64,000 nt of DNA from contig CANROD010000002.1 of the NCBI GenBank assembly GCA_947632105.1, positions 28,087 through 92,086 of the forward strand. The letters run 5' to 3'. Shown one piece after another: positions 1-8,877 of the stretch; positions within the stretch are counted from its first letter, which is position 1; each line of letters opens with the position of its first letter. Below the pieces are notes generated by a model. That model did no database searches. It saw nothing but the letters and a program-made list of their open reading frames with translations, and was not told the origin of the DNA. A program made the position numbers and the translations under genes. The DNA is from an uncultured Oligella sp. (lineage in GTDB: Bacteria > Pseudomonadota > Gammaproteobacteria > Burkholderiales > Burkholderiaceae_B).

Positions 1-984
1 GCTCTACATGGTAATGAGATTTTTGCTGAAGCGAGTGCTAAGGGGGTGATGGTTGCTTTTGAGGCTGCAGTGGCTGGCGGTATCCCAATTATTAAGTCAA
101 TTCGAGAGGGCCTCACTGCTAATCGTATCCAGTGGCTTGCTGGTATTATTAACGGTACAACTAATTTTATCCTATCAGAAATGCGTCGCCGCAATTTGGA
201 TTTTGTAACCGCATTACAGGAAGCTCAAGACTTTGGATATGCCGAGGCAGATCCTACCTTCGATATTGAGGGTGTTGATGCTGCGCACAAACTTGCGTTG
301 TTGGCTTCGATTGCTTTTGGTATTCAAATTCAATTTGATAGCGTATATGTTGAGGGTATTAGCCATCTTACCCAAGAGGACTTTACCCATGCGCATAAAC
401 TTGGCTACCGAATTAAGCTATTGGCTATCGCCAGACATCGTAAAGAGGGTATTGAGTTACGAGTACATCCAACTTTGATCAAGGAAAATGAGCTTTTATC
501 CAACGTTGAAGGTTCAATGAATGCTGTTTTAGTCTGTGGTGATGCTGTTGGTGAAACCCTTTACTATGGTCCGGGTGCTGGTTCAGAGCCAACCGCTTCA
601 TCTGTTATTGCTGACTTAGTTGACGTGACACGCATGCACTATACTGACCCTGAAAATCGTGTGCCACATTTAGCATTTCAAGCTGACGCCTTGGCGGATT
701 ATCCGATTTTACCGATTGAAGACACTGAGACTTCCTACTACTTACGTTTGTTAGTAGACGATCAATCAGGTGTTATGGCAGAGATTACTCGTGTCCTAGC
801 CGAGGACGATATTTCTATTGATTCGATGATTCAAGAGCAGGATAATGACGGTAAAGCGACCATCATTTTCCTAACTCATAAGAGCCGAGAAGGTGCTATT
901 GAGAAGGCGATTGAGCAAATTGAACAAATGTCGTTTGTACATTCTAAAGTGACCCGCATCCGTTTGGAGCAATTAGAGAAATGA
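1..984 (+). CDS. hom: Homoserine dehydrogenase, C-terminal part (5' end outside window)
   Basis: Reduces aspartate semialdehyde to homoserine with NAD(P)H, the branch point to threonine and methionine. The reading frame is open from base 1 (ALHGNEIFAEA...), so the N-terminal nucleotide-binding domain lies upstream of the window and the internal start at 46 is not the real one. The catalytic domain is recognisable from the IINGTTNFILSEM and AEADPTFDIEGVDAAHK segments, and an ACT-type regulatory domain fills roughly the last 80 residues, which suggests threonine feedback control. The stop codon overlaps the thrC start by 4 bases (ATGA), so the two are translationally coupled. Confidence 0.95.
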   Translation, partial: ALHGNEIFAEASAKGVMVAFEAAVAGGIPIIKSIREGLTANRIQWLAGIINGTTNFILSEMRRRNLDFVTALQEAQDFGYAEADPTFDIEGVDAAHKLALLASIAFGIQIQFDSVYVEGISHLTQEDFTHAHKLGYRIKLLAIARHRKEGIELRVHPTLIKENELLSNVEGSMNAVLVCGDAVGETLYYGPGAGSEPTASSVIADLVDVTRMHYTDPENRVPHLAFQADALADYPILPIEDTETSYYLRLLVDDQSGVMAEITRVLAEDDISIDSMIQEQDNDGKATIIFLTHKSREGAIEKAIEQIEQMSFVHSKVTRIRLEQLEK

Positions 985-2390
985 AATACGTTTCGACCCG
1001 TGGTGGTTTAAGCCCAACTGAATTTAGTGACATCCTATTAGAGGGTTTAGCCCCTGATGGTGGTCTATGTGTGCCTTCTATTTTGCCGCGCATTGATACC
1101 TCGACTTTAGAGGTTTGGCGTCGTTTAAATTACGCTGAATTGGCCACTGAAATATTGAGTTTGTTTATCACTGATATCCCTAAAAGCGTTATTCGTGAGC
1201 TGTGTGCCAAAAGTTATAATACAGATACCTTTAATAGCGATGATATCGTTCCGCTTAAAAAGGTCAATGATAAAATCACTTTAGTTGGCTTATCCGAAGG
1301 GCCTACGTTAGCCTTTAAAGATCTGGCTATGCAGTTCTTGGGTAATATTTTTGAGTATGTATTGACTGAGCGTGATAGCACTTTAAATATTTTAGGAGCT
1401 ACATCTGGCGATACTGGTTCTGCTGCTGAGTATGCACTTCGTGGAAAAAGAGGTGTGCAAGTTTTTATGCTTTCGCCGTATGGCCGCATGAGCGATTTCC
1501 AACGTGCGCAGATGTTTTCTCTGGATGATGAAAATATTCATAATATTACTGTTAAAGGTGTTTTTGACGATTGTCAGGATATTGTTAAGACCCTGTCTAA
1601 CGATCTTGAGTTTAAAGAAAAATATCATCTAGGTGCCGTTAATTCGATTAACTTTGGTCGTATTGCTGCTCAGGTTGTTTATTATTTCTGGGCCTGGTTG
1701 CGTGCGACAGAAGAAGGTGCGCAGCGCATTTCAATTACTGTGCCTTCGGGTAACTTTGGTAATATTCTTGCCGGACATCTTGCTCGTCAGATGGGGCTGC
1801 CGCTTAAGCGACTCGTGCTTGCGACTAACGAAAATAACGTCTTGGAAGAGTTTTTCCGTACTGGGATTTATCGTCCCCGCGTTTCTGAACAAACTTACAA
1901 AACCTCCAGTCCGTCTATGGATATTTCCAAGGCTTCAAACTTTGAGCGTTTTGTCTATGATTTAATGCATCAAGATGGTGCCAAGGTAAAAGCGCTCTGG
2001 TCTCAATTAGCTGAAGATGGTTATTTTGACCTCTCTGAGGAGAAACAACGCTTTGAGGCAGAGTTCGGTTTCTTATCAGGTTCGAGTAGCCATCAAGATC
2101 GTTTAGAAACCATTAAGTCAGTATATGAGGAAAGTGGTTTAGTTATTGATCCTCATACGGCAGATGGTGTGAAGGTAGCACTTGACAATCTTCATGATGG
2201 TGTGCCGATGCTAGTTTTAGAAACAGCTTTGCCGTTAAAGTTTGCAGAAACGATTCAGGAAGCGATTGGTATTGAGATGAAATTACCTGAACACTTAGCT
2301 AACTTGATGGATTTGTCACAGCATGTCGAGCAGATGGATAATGATGTGGAGCAGGTGAGAAATTATCTGCAGGAAAACATCCAGCTTTAA
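981..2390 (+). CDS. thrC: Threonine synthase
   Basis: PLP enzyme converting O-phosphohomoserine to threonine, the last step of the pathway. The 469-residue length fits the long bacterial class. The N-terminal STRGGL segment and LAFKDLAMQF, where K113 should hold PLP, are diagnostic, as are SGDTGSAA and the glycine-rich PSGNFGN loop. The start overlaps the hom stop (ATGA), forming a hom-thrC unit. A weak hairpin follows the gene. Function and start are both secure. Confidence 0.97.
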   Translation: MKYVSTRGGLSPTEFSDILLEGLAPDGGLCVPSILPRIDTSTLEVWRRLNYAELATEILSLFITDIPKSVIRELCAKSYNTDTFNSDDIVPLKKVNDKITLVGLSEGPTLAFKDLAMQFLGNIFEYVLTERDSTLNILGATSGDTGSAAEYALRGKRGVQVFMLSPYGRMSDFQRAQMFSLDDENIHNITVKGVFDDCQDIVKTLSNDLEFKEKYHLGAVNSINFGRIAAQVVYYFWAWLRATEEGAQRISITVPSGNFGNILAGHLARQMGLPLKRLVLATNENNVLEEFFRTGIYRPRVSEQTYKTSSPSMDISKASNFERFVYDLMHQDGAKVKALWSQLAEDGYFDLSEEKQRFEAEFGFLSGSSSHQDRLETIKSVYEESGLVIDPHTADGVKVALDNLHDGVPMLVLETALPLKFAETIQEAIGIEMKLPEHLANLMDLSQHVEQMDNDVEQVRNYLQENIQL

Positions 2391-2420
2391 TATTTTAGAG
2401 CTAACACTTCTTATGGAGTA

Positions 2421-2466
2421 GGGGTTTGTTGAGGACTTATTAGTAGTTCAGAACCAAACTCCTTTA
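2421..2466 (+). terminator. Possible thrC terminator
   Basis: An 8-bp stem (GGGGTTTG at 2421-2428 with CAAACTCC at 2455-2462, one G-T pair) has a 26-base loop and is followed by TTTATT. The large loop makes this a weak candidate. Confidence 0.35.
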
Positions 2467-2472
2467 TTAAAA

Positions 2473-2889
2473 ATGAAGCATAGTTATTTATTTTATTTTC
2501 TACAGTTTGCAAAATCCATTCTTTTACTGAGCTTTATTTTTAGCTTTAGTCGTTTCTATGGTTTTTCAAGCGGTGATGGGGCTCAGTTAAGTTTGTTAGG
2601 TAGTTTTGGTTTTGCGGTGTTTGGGATGATTGTGACAAGCATGCTTTATGCTGTACCTGCCTTGATTTCGCCATTTGCTTATCAATATTTTTATAATAAA
2701 CGTCTGATTGCTGCTGCCATTAGCTTTGTTATTTTTTTGGCTTATCATTACTTATTTATTAGTCATGTTTCGGATGAGTTTGAAGACCTGTCTCATCAGT
2801 TTCCAAGTTTGTTTTGGTTAATGTTTTTAGCGATTGTTGCACTAACAGAGTTTTTCATTTGGCGAAAGGAAAAACGCTTGTCAAATTAA
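2473..2889 (+). CDS. Small multi-pass membrane protein, unknown function
   Basis: A 138-residue hydrophobic protein with about four predicted membrane segments (near residues 8-28, 38-62, 75-95 and 112-130) separated by short loops. The C-terminus is basic (RKEKRLSN) and probably cytoplasmic. I do not recognise a family. It sits alone between thrC and a flavin reductase-like gene on the same strand, and its own leader has no strong ribosome binding site. Phenylalanine and leucine richness supports an integral membrane protein, but no substrate or pathway can be inferred. Confidence 0.7.
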   Translation: MKHSYLFYFLQFAKSILLLSFIFSFSRFYGFSSGDGAQLSLLGSFGFAVFGMIVTSMLYAVPALISPFAYQYFYNKRLIAAAISFVIFLAYHYLFISHVSDEFEDLSHQFPSLFWLMFLAIVALTEFFIWRKEKRLSN

Positions 2890-2918
2890 AGATAAGTTTA
2901 GCTGTGTGAGGTTTTTTT

Positions 2919-3554
2919 ATGCAACAAGATATTTATTCCTATAATCCTAATGAGGGACATGGCTTAGCTCATGACCCGCTGAATGCCATTGTGGGGCCCC
3001 GCCCAATCGGTTGGATAGGTACTAAGAGTAAGAAGGGTAAGTTAAATTTAGCTCCTTTTTCCTTTTTTAATCTTCTCAATTACAACCCACCTGTTTTAAT
3101 TTTTTCCGGTACTCGTTCTAAAAAAGACACCATCCAAAATGTACAGGATACGGGAGTTTTTACATGGAACTTGGTGACTCGTGAACTGGCAGAGCAAATG
3201 AATTTAACGAGTACCGATGACGATGTGGATGAGTTTGATTTTGCTAAGCTGACGCCTTTAAGTGGTGAGTTAGTTGACGCACCACGAGTGGCTGAAAGCT
3301 TGGTAAGCATGGAGTGTAAGCTCCTATCTTGCAATCAACTAGTAGACATTGATGGAGTAGAGCATCCGACTTGGCTCGCCATGGGGCAGGTGGTGCGTGT
3401 GCATATCGCACGTTCGATGATTGATGAGGATAATATTTTTCAAGCACACCGAGCACGTAGAGTACTACGCGCTGGCGGCCCGGCAAATTATTATGAAATT
3501 ACCGAAGATACTTTATTTCAAATGTATCGACCAGAGGCTCAAGTGCCTAAGTAG
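2919..3554 (+). CDS. Flavin reductase-like FMN-binding split-barrel protein
   Basis: A 211-residue soluble protein of the flavin reductase-like (FMN-binding split barrel) superfamily. The N-terminal segment LNAIVGPRPIGWIGT followed by LNLAPFSFFN is the FMN phosphate- and isoalloxazine-binding signature. The rest of the fold is consistent, including the GTRSKKDT and TGVFTWNLV stretches. Such proteins use FMN as cofactor or substrate and often pair with a monooxygenase, but none is adjacent here. The physiological substrate is unknown. It is followed, tail to tail, by the squalene-synthase-like gene 7 bases away. Confidence 0.85.
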   Translation: MQQDIYSYNPNEGHGLAHDPLNAIVGPRPIGWIGTKSKKGKLNLAPFSFFNLLNYNPPVLIFSGTRSKKDTIQNVQDTGVFTWNLVTRELAEQMNLTSTDDDVDEFDFAKLTPLSGELVDAPRVAESLVSMECKLLSCNQLVDIDGVEHPTWLAMGQVVRVHIARSMIDEDNIFQAHRARRVLRAGGPANYYEITEDTLFQMYRPEAQVPK

Positions 3555-3561
3555 GCTCAGG

Positions 3562-4452
3562 CTAGATTTTATTAAAAGAAAATTTATGTTTTTGAGCAAT
3601 TAAGGCCTTACGCAGTGGGCTAAGGCTTAGACGATGCTCAAAAACATCCTGAGAGTTCTTCAGAGTCTTTTGGAGAAGCTCTTTGTACATGGTGCCAAGG
3701 CTGAGGAGAGGACGTAGTTCACGTATACTCTCTTTAGGTAGTTTGTCTAGCTCAGTTTGAGCCGTATCGAAAAATGACATGGCTCGCTGAGCCTCGAACT
3801 CAAGTAGTGATTTGAAGTTGTCACCGTACTGTCGTTCCTTTATCTGATGCGCCGTGACATTGAATTGACGCAGATCTGACATGGGGATATAAATCCTCCC
3901 TTGCATGCTATGTAAGCCTACATCACGAATCACGATAGTTAAAGCAATTGCTTTAGCTAGGCTTTCAGAGAAAGTTTGTAGTTTTTTTGGCGTATAGTCT
4001 TTGCCCAGCAATTGCCATAGTAGTAGTTTTGTTAGTGAGCCTGCATTTAGTACGAGATAGTTTTCTAGATTGGGCCAATCCAAATATCGCCCTTGGCTAA
4101 GATCTATTTCAGTTGCTTCAATCAGCTCAGAAAAAATTTGATACAGTGCAGCTGAAGTTTGTTTGTCGCTACGAAGCTGTTCAATTAACCCGCCGTCTAT
4201 TGATAGGGCCTGGGTGATTGGATGGTTAGGGCTGCCATCCAAACTATGCTCGAGCTCTGAACGCCACCACGATAGCTTAATTCGCGCAACTGAGCTTTCC
4301 TTACACTCAATCAATACCTCGCTAATTTCTCTATGAAGAGCAAGAATGGCAGTTAAGTGCTTACGTTGCTCCGTCGTACAGGTGAGAAGGGCATAATATA
4401 TGCTGCTGGCTGGACGGTTAATTTTATCTTCGCAATAGGCTAATGGTGTCAT
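3562..4452 (-). CDS. Squalene/phytoene synthase family protein with degenerate active site
   Basis: All-helical trans-isoprenyl diphosphate synthase fold. Head-to-head synthases normally carry two aspartate-rich motifs that bind Mg-diphosphate. Here the first position reads REISEVLIEC (residues 41-50) instead of a D-D-x-x-D pattern, and the second reads IRDVGLH (175-181) instead of RDVxED, although flanking GRIYIP is kept. KLSWWRSELE and ALTIVIRD confirm membership. Loss of most metal ligands suggests a non-catalytic role. NDUFAF6-type complex I assembly factors are a known example of such relatives. I chose the ATG at 4452 because family members begin near MTPLAYC; the frame also opens at a TTG at 4485. 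Neither has a good ribosome binding site. No hopanoid genes adjoin it. Confidence 0.85.
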   Translation of the reverse strand: MTPLAYCEDKINRPASSIYYALLTCTTEQRKHLTAILALHREISEVLIECKESSVARIKLSWWRSELEHSLDGSPNHPITQALSIDGGLIEQLRSDKQTSAALYQIFSELIEATEIDLSQGRYLDWPNLENYLVLNAGSLTKLLLWQLLGKDYTPKKLQTFSESLAKAIALTIVIRDVGLHSMQGRIYIPMSDLRQFNVTAHQIKERQYGDNFKSLLEFEAQRAMSFFDTAQTELDKLPKESIRELRPLLSLGTMYKELLQKTLKNSQDVFEHRLSLSPLRKALIAQKHKFSFNKI

Positions 4453-4671
4453 AAAAAGAGAATAACGACTTAATGATGGGAACAAAATAGTATTTTAGCA
4501 ATAGTCTACGTGATAAGCCTTTTTATCGTAGTGAAAGCAGTTTTCATATATGGGTATTAAGTATTTTCAAGTACTGCAGAATCTCTCAAAAGGCGTACAA
4601 TGATGTTTAGGTTAATAGCTATTTATTTTAGCTTTAAAGTTTTTATATAAACTTTTCATAGGGTTGATATC

Positions 4672-5832
4672 TTGCCTCGTCCAATCATAGCAACTATTTC
4701 TACTTCAGCAATGGCCCATAATTTGGATATCGTTCAGCAGCGACTTGAAAAACAAGTGGGTTCTCAGCGTTTTCAGCAGAGTAAAACTATTGCTATTGCC
4801 AAAGCAAATGCTTATGGGCATAGCATTCAAGCTGCCGTTCGAGGCTTTGCTGCAGCCGATGGTATTGGCGTTATTGAAACTGAGAAGTTGTTCCAACTTC
4901 GTGAGCTTGGTTGGGATAAAGACCTACTGCTGCTAGAGGGTTTTTTTGAGGAGGCTGATTTAGAAATTTTAGAAGCCACTCAAAGCATTACTGTTATTCA
5001 TAGTCAAGAGCAGTTAGACGCGTTGCGTATACTGCCCGAGGGGGCAGGGCTTAGGATGATGCTTAAGCTAAATACTGGCATGAACCGTTTAGGTTTTAGA
5101 CCTGCAGCGTTAGCCGATGTTTTACCACAACTCGAGCGGCTAAGAGCACAGCGTAAAGTTGCTGAGGTTACTATGATGATGCACTTTGCCGATGCGGATG
5201 CACCGGACCGCGCATCTTTTGACTATGCTTGGAACGAGATGCGACAGGCGCTTGTACGGTTTACTCCAGCGCTCAAGCAACTTGCAGTTAATAGTTTGAG
5301 CGTTTGTAATTCGGCGGCTACTTTACGTTATGCGGATGAGTTGTTTTTACCCAATTATCAAAACATCGCTCGTCCTGGACTTTGTTTGTATGGAGCGTCT
5401 CCGATGGGTAATATAGAGGGGCAGGGCTCGCTAGATTTTGAGTTGCGACCGGTGATGACTTTAAAGGCAAAGATTATAGCGATACAGGATATGAAAGCAG
5501 GTGAAACAGTAGGCTACGGCAGTCGCTTTAAGGCGGTAGAAGCAACACGTATTGCAGTAGTGGCTTGTGGCTATGCAGATGGCTATCCACGTTGGGCTGA
5601 CAGTTCTACAATCGTGGTGGTAAATGGTAAAGAGACACATCTCGCTGGTCGGGTGTCTATGGATATGATGACCATTAATTTAAACCATATCCCTGAGGCG
5701 CAAGTCGGTGATTGGGTCACTTTGTGGGGTGAGGGTGGTCCAAGCATCGATCAGGTTACCGCCTGTGCCGGAATGGGTTCTTACGAGACTTTTTGTAATT
5801 TAAATCAACGAGTAAATAAGCAAATTATTTAG
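4672..5832 (+). CDS. alr: Alanine racemase
   Basis: PLP-dependent interconversion of L- and D-alanine, supplying D-Ala for peptidoglycan. Start is TTG at 4672, with AGGG 8 bases upstream. K44 in AIAKANAYGHS is the PLP lysine. VGYGSRF carries the catalytic tyrosine, and GYADGYPR and GRVSMDMM are further family signatures. The length of 386 is slightly above the usual 360-370 because of an insertion near residues 28-38. It lies 7 bases upstream of radA and probably shares its transcript. Confidence 0.97.
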   Translation: MPRPIIATISTSAMAHNLDIVQQRLEKQVGSQRFQQSKTIAIAKANAYGHSIQAAVRGFAAADGIGVIETEKLFQLRELGWDKDLLLLEGFFEEADLEILEATQSITVIHSQEQLDALRILPEGAGLRMMLKLNTGMNRLGFRPAALADVLPQLERLRAQRKVAEVTMMMHFADADAPDRASFDYAWNEMRQALVRFTPALKQLAVNSLSVCNSAATLRYADELFLPNYQNIARPGLCLYGASPMGNIEGQGSLDFELRPVMTLKAKIIAIQDMKAGETVGYGSRFKAVEATRIAVVACGYADGYPRWADSSTIVVVNGKETHLAGRVSMDMMTINLNHIPEAQVGDWVTLWGEGGPSIDQVTACAGMGSYETFCNLNQRVNKQII

Positions 5833-5839
5833 TAGTGAC

Positions 5840-7210
5840 ATGGCCAAAGCGAAAACAATATTTACTTGCCAATCATGTGGTGGTACCACACTGAGATGGC
5901 AAGGGCAGTGTCCTCATTGCCAAGAGTGGAATACCTTAGAAGAAACGGTTGAGCAGCAGGTTTCTAAAAAAGTGGTGGTTAATCGATTTAATCATTTAGC
6001 AGCGACCACTCCGGTGCGTCGACTGGCTGATGTGCAAATGCAGGAGATACCACGAATGAGTACCGGTTCAGAGGAGTTTGACCGTGTGCTTGGAGGTGGT
6101 TTGGTGCCGGGCTCTGTAGTGTTGATTGGAGGTGATCCTGGGATTGGTAAGTCGACTCTATTGTTGCAGGTCTTAACCAGTCTTTCGACGACTGAGGATG
6201 TTCTTTACGTGACCGGTGAGGAGTCGGATCAGCAGGTAGCCTTGCGTGCTAAGCGTTTGGAGTTAAATACCGAGTCTGTACAGTTATTGGCAGAGATTCA
6301 GTTAGAGTCAATTCAGCAAGCAGTTCAGGAATTAAATCCTAAAGTAGTGGTGATTGATTCGATTCAAACAATGTTTTCAGGTGAGTTAACAGCTGCCCCT
6401 GGTTCAGTGTCACAGGTTAGAGAGTGTGCGGCGCAACTTACTCGCATGGCTAAGCAAAGTGGTATCTCACTCGTGATGATTGGCCATGTAACCAAAGATG
6501 GTAGCTTGGCAGGACCACGAGTGCTTGAGCATATTGTTGATACAGTATTATATTTTGAGGGAGATAATCACTCCTCACATCGTTTGATTCGAGCCTTCAA
6601 AAATCGCTTTGGTGCAGTTAATGAGTTGGGTGTGTTTGCCATGACTGACAAGGGCCTCAGAGGGATTAGTAACCCTTCAGCTATCTTCCTTTCGCAGCAC
6701 TCGACTGATATTGCAGGTTCGTGTGTTATGGCTACTCAGGAGGGGACTCGACCTTTATTGGTAGAAATTCAGGCCTTGGCTGATGCTGCTCATGTACCAA
6801 ACCCCAGACGCCTAAGCATTGGCTTGGAAGGAAGTCGTTTAGCCATGTTGCTAGCGGTTCTACATCGTCATGGTGGTATTCCTAGTTTTGACCATGACGT
6901 ATTTATTAATGCGGTAGGGGGCGTGAGAATTACTGAAACTGCCTCTGATTTACCTGTGTTATTGGCAATTATTTCTTCAATGCGCGATAAGCCATTGCCG
7001 AAGGGTTTTTTTGCTTTTGGTGAGGTGGGCTTGGCAGGCGAAATTAGGCCTGCAACTCGTGGTCAAGAGCGCTTAAAAGAAGCCGCTAAATTGGGTTTTG
7101 AGGTGGCAATGGTGCCGAAGCACAATGTCCCCAAACAAAAAATAGCGGGTTTAACCATTTGGCCTGTGTCACGTTTGGCCGATATATTTGATTTTTTGAG
7201 AAGAGACTAG
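5840..7210 (+). CDS. radA: DNA repair protein RadA
   Basis: RecA-related hexameric ATPase that drives branch migration during recombinational repair. It has an N-terminal C4 zinc finger (CQSCGG ... CPHC, about residues 10-30). Walker A is GGDPGIGKST near residue 95, and the RadA-specific KNRFG motif appears in RAFKNRFGAVNELG. A C-terminal Lon-protease-like domain follows from about residue 290. The 456-residue length is typical. It follows alr by 7 bases and is followed 4 bases later by the permease gene, so the three are probably co-transcribed. Confidence 0.97.
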   Translation: MAKAKTIFTCQSCGGTTLRWQGQCPHCQEWNTLEETVEQQVSKKVVVNRFNHLAATTPVRRLADVQMQEIPRMSTGSEEFDRVLGGGLVPGSVVLIGGDPGIGKSTLLLQVLTSLSTTEDVLYVTGEESDQQVALRAKRLELNTESVQLLAEIQLESIQQAVQELNPKVVVIDSIQTMFSGELTAAPGSVSQVRECAAQLTRMAKQSGISLVMIGHVTKDGSLAGPRVLEHIVDTVLYFEGDNHSSHRLIRAFKNRFGAVNELGVFAMTDKGLRGISNPSAIFLSQHSTDIAGSCVMATQEGTRPLLVEIQALADAAHVPNPRRLSIGLEGSRLAMLLAVLHRHGGIPSFDHDVFINAVGGVRITETASDLPVLLAIISSMRDKPLPKGFFAFGEVGLAGEIRPATRGQERLKEAAKLGFEVAMVPKHNVPKQKIAGLTIWPVSRLADIFDFLRRD

Positions 7211-7214
7211 AGCC

Positions 7215-7985
7215 GTGGAAGTTGTATTAAGCTTTGCCTTGTTTGTGGCTTTAGGCGCTATTATTGGCTTTGTTGGTGCTTTAGTAGGCATTGGCGGTGG
7301 CATTGTTGCGATTCCTATGTTGGCTATTGTCTTTGATATGCCACAGCAACTAGCTCAAGGTACGGGGATGGTGATGATTGTTGCCAATGTTTTTCTTGCC
7401 GTGTATGGCTACAATAAAAACAATAAAATTGACTTTAAGGGCGTAAGTCTTGCAATTATTGTCAATGTGGTTGTGACTAATTTTTCATCGCTGTTAGCGC
7501 AAGGGGTTGATCCTCTGCTGTTGAGACGTCTCTTTGCTATCCTGCTTTTTATTCTCTCATTATTGTATTTTTGGCAAACTCGTCCGCGCAAAAATATTGA
7601 TATGACTAAGGTATCGCCGGAGCCGAAAAAAATGAGTCAAGTTGGCTTTTTGGGACTGGGTGTTGCAGCAGGTTTGGTAGGTGGTTTTTTTGGTGTGGGT
7701 GGTTCTTTGGTGGCAGTGCCTATCCTGACGATGATTTACGGATATAGACAGGTTGTGGCTCAGGGTATTGGTTTAGCCTTAGTTTTACCCGGTGTAAGCA
7801 TGGCTTTAATTACCTATAGTTGGCATGGAAATACGGACTGGACTGTAGGCATTGCCTTGGCGATTGGTGGTGTTATGCTAGTTAAGCAGGGGATACAATT
7901 AGCTGTGCGCTTATCCGAGATCTTTTTAAAAAGACTGTTTGCGGTAGTGCTACTGTTGACCGTTGTGCTCATGCTTTTCAAGTAG
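7215..7985 (+). CDS. TauE/SafE family membrane permease
   Basis: A 256-residue protein with about eight membrane segments belonging to the TauE/SafE (sulfite exporter/permease) family. The internal duplication is visible as two matching glycine motifs, GALVGIGGGIVAIPML near residue 20 and GGFFGVGGSLVAVPIL near residue 160. Members move sulfite, sulfonates or other organic anions; the substrate here cannot be told from sequence. The start is GTG at 7215, four bases after the radA stop. There are no sulfur-metabolism neighbours. Confidence 0.9.
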   Translation: MEVVLSFALFVALGAIIGFVGALVGIGGGIVAIPMLAIVFDMPQQLAQGTGMVMIVANVFLAVYGYNKNNKIDFKGVSLAIIVNVVVTNFSSLLAQGVDPLLLRRLFAILLFILSLLYFWQTRPRKNIDMTKVSPEPKKMSQVGFLGLGVAAGLVGGFFGVGGSLVAVPILTMIYGYRQVVAQGIGLALVLPGVSMALITYSWHGNTDWTVGIALAIGGVMLVKQGIQLAVRLSEIFLKRLFAVVLLLTVVLMLFK

Positions 7986-8041
7986 CAACCAAATCATATT
8001 AATATTTTACGGCCTTAAAGACTTTATCGGAACGACTGTTT

Positions 8042-8800
8042 ATGGATACTAAAGCTACTTTCCAAGGGGATGATTGGGGCGTTCAACTTCATACTGATTG
8101 GCAAGAGGCTCTCCTTAAAAGTGGGGTAGAGCTTAAGGATGCCCTTAGCCCAGCACTTTTCACGGCTGAGTATTATCAGTCGCAAGCACAAAGAGTTAGT
8201 GCGGGCGGACGTAATGCTGCTTGGTATATTCCTACCCCAATCGGTTCTGCTGTATTAAGACAGTACCGACGTGGGGGGGTAGTTGGTCGATTTAATCAAT
8301 CTAAGTATATTTTTAGTAGTCCTCAGAAAACACGCTCTTTCCAAGAGTTTGCCATTATTAATTACTTATATAATGCTGGACTAACAGTACCTAAAGCACT
8401 TGCTGCTTATTATCACAAAAAAGGGCTATTTTGTGAGATGGCATTAATTACCAGTCTGATAGAAGATACTATACCGCTAGCTGTGATTTGTCAGCAATTT
8501 ATAAATAAGGAAATTAGCAAGGAGCAAGCGGTAAGCTATGCCCATGTCACCGCACAAAAAATAAGACAAATGCACGATTTAGACGTGTGGCATGCGGATT
8601 TAAATGCGTACAATATTCTCTGTGCTCAGGCTACGTCGGATGCCTATTTGATTGATTTTGATAAAGCGCAAAAGATAAAGTTAAGCGATAGTCAAAGACA
8701 GCAAAATTTAGCTCGTCTGCAACGCTCACTATTAAAGGTCTGTGGTGAGCAAAGTATTGTATTTATGGAACAATTGTCACAATTTTATTATAAAATCTGA
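8042..8800 (+). CDS. kdkA: 3-deoxy-D-manno-octulosonic acid (Kdo) kinase
   Basis: ATP-dependent kinase that phosphorylates the lipid-A-linked Kdo residue in the inner core of LPS. The protein kinase-like fold is visible from the catalytic loop VWHADLNAYNIL (about residues 180-191) and the metal-binding DFDKA motif (about 207-211). Spacing matches KdkA/WaaP-type kinases. The N-terminal half has the KdkA feature YRRGGVVGRF. No signal peptide is present, so it acts at the inner face of the membrane. KdkA activity implies a single phosphorylated Kdo in the core. It stands alone here; the heptose genes are at 61.4-63.4 kb. Confidence 0.9.
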   Translation: MDTKATFQGDDWGVQLHTDWQEALLKSGVELKDALSPALFTAEYYQSQAQRVSAGGRNAAWYIPTPIGSAVLRQYRRGGVVGRFNQSKYIFSSPQKTRSFQEFAIINYLYNAGLTVPKALAAYYHKKGLFCEMALITSLIEDTIPLAVICQQFINKEISKEQAVSYAHVTAQKIRQMHDLDVWHADLNAYNILCAQATSDAYLIDFDKAQKIKLSDSQRQQNLARLQRSLLKVCGEQSIVFMEQLSQFYYKI

Positions 8801-8877
8801 CAAAGTTGACCATTTTTTTTATATTTATCTATATTATTAGTTTTTTGTTTTAGTTTTTGTATTAGGGGATTGTTCTG

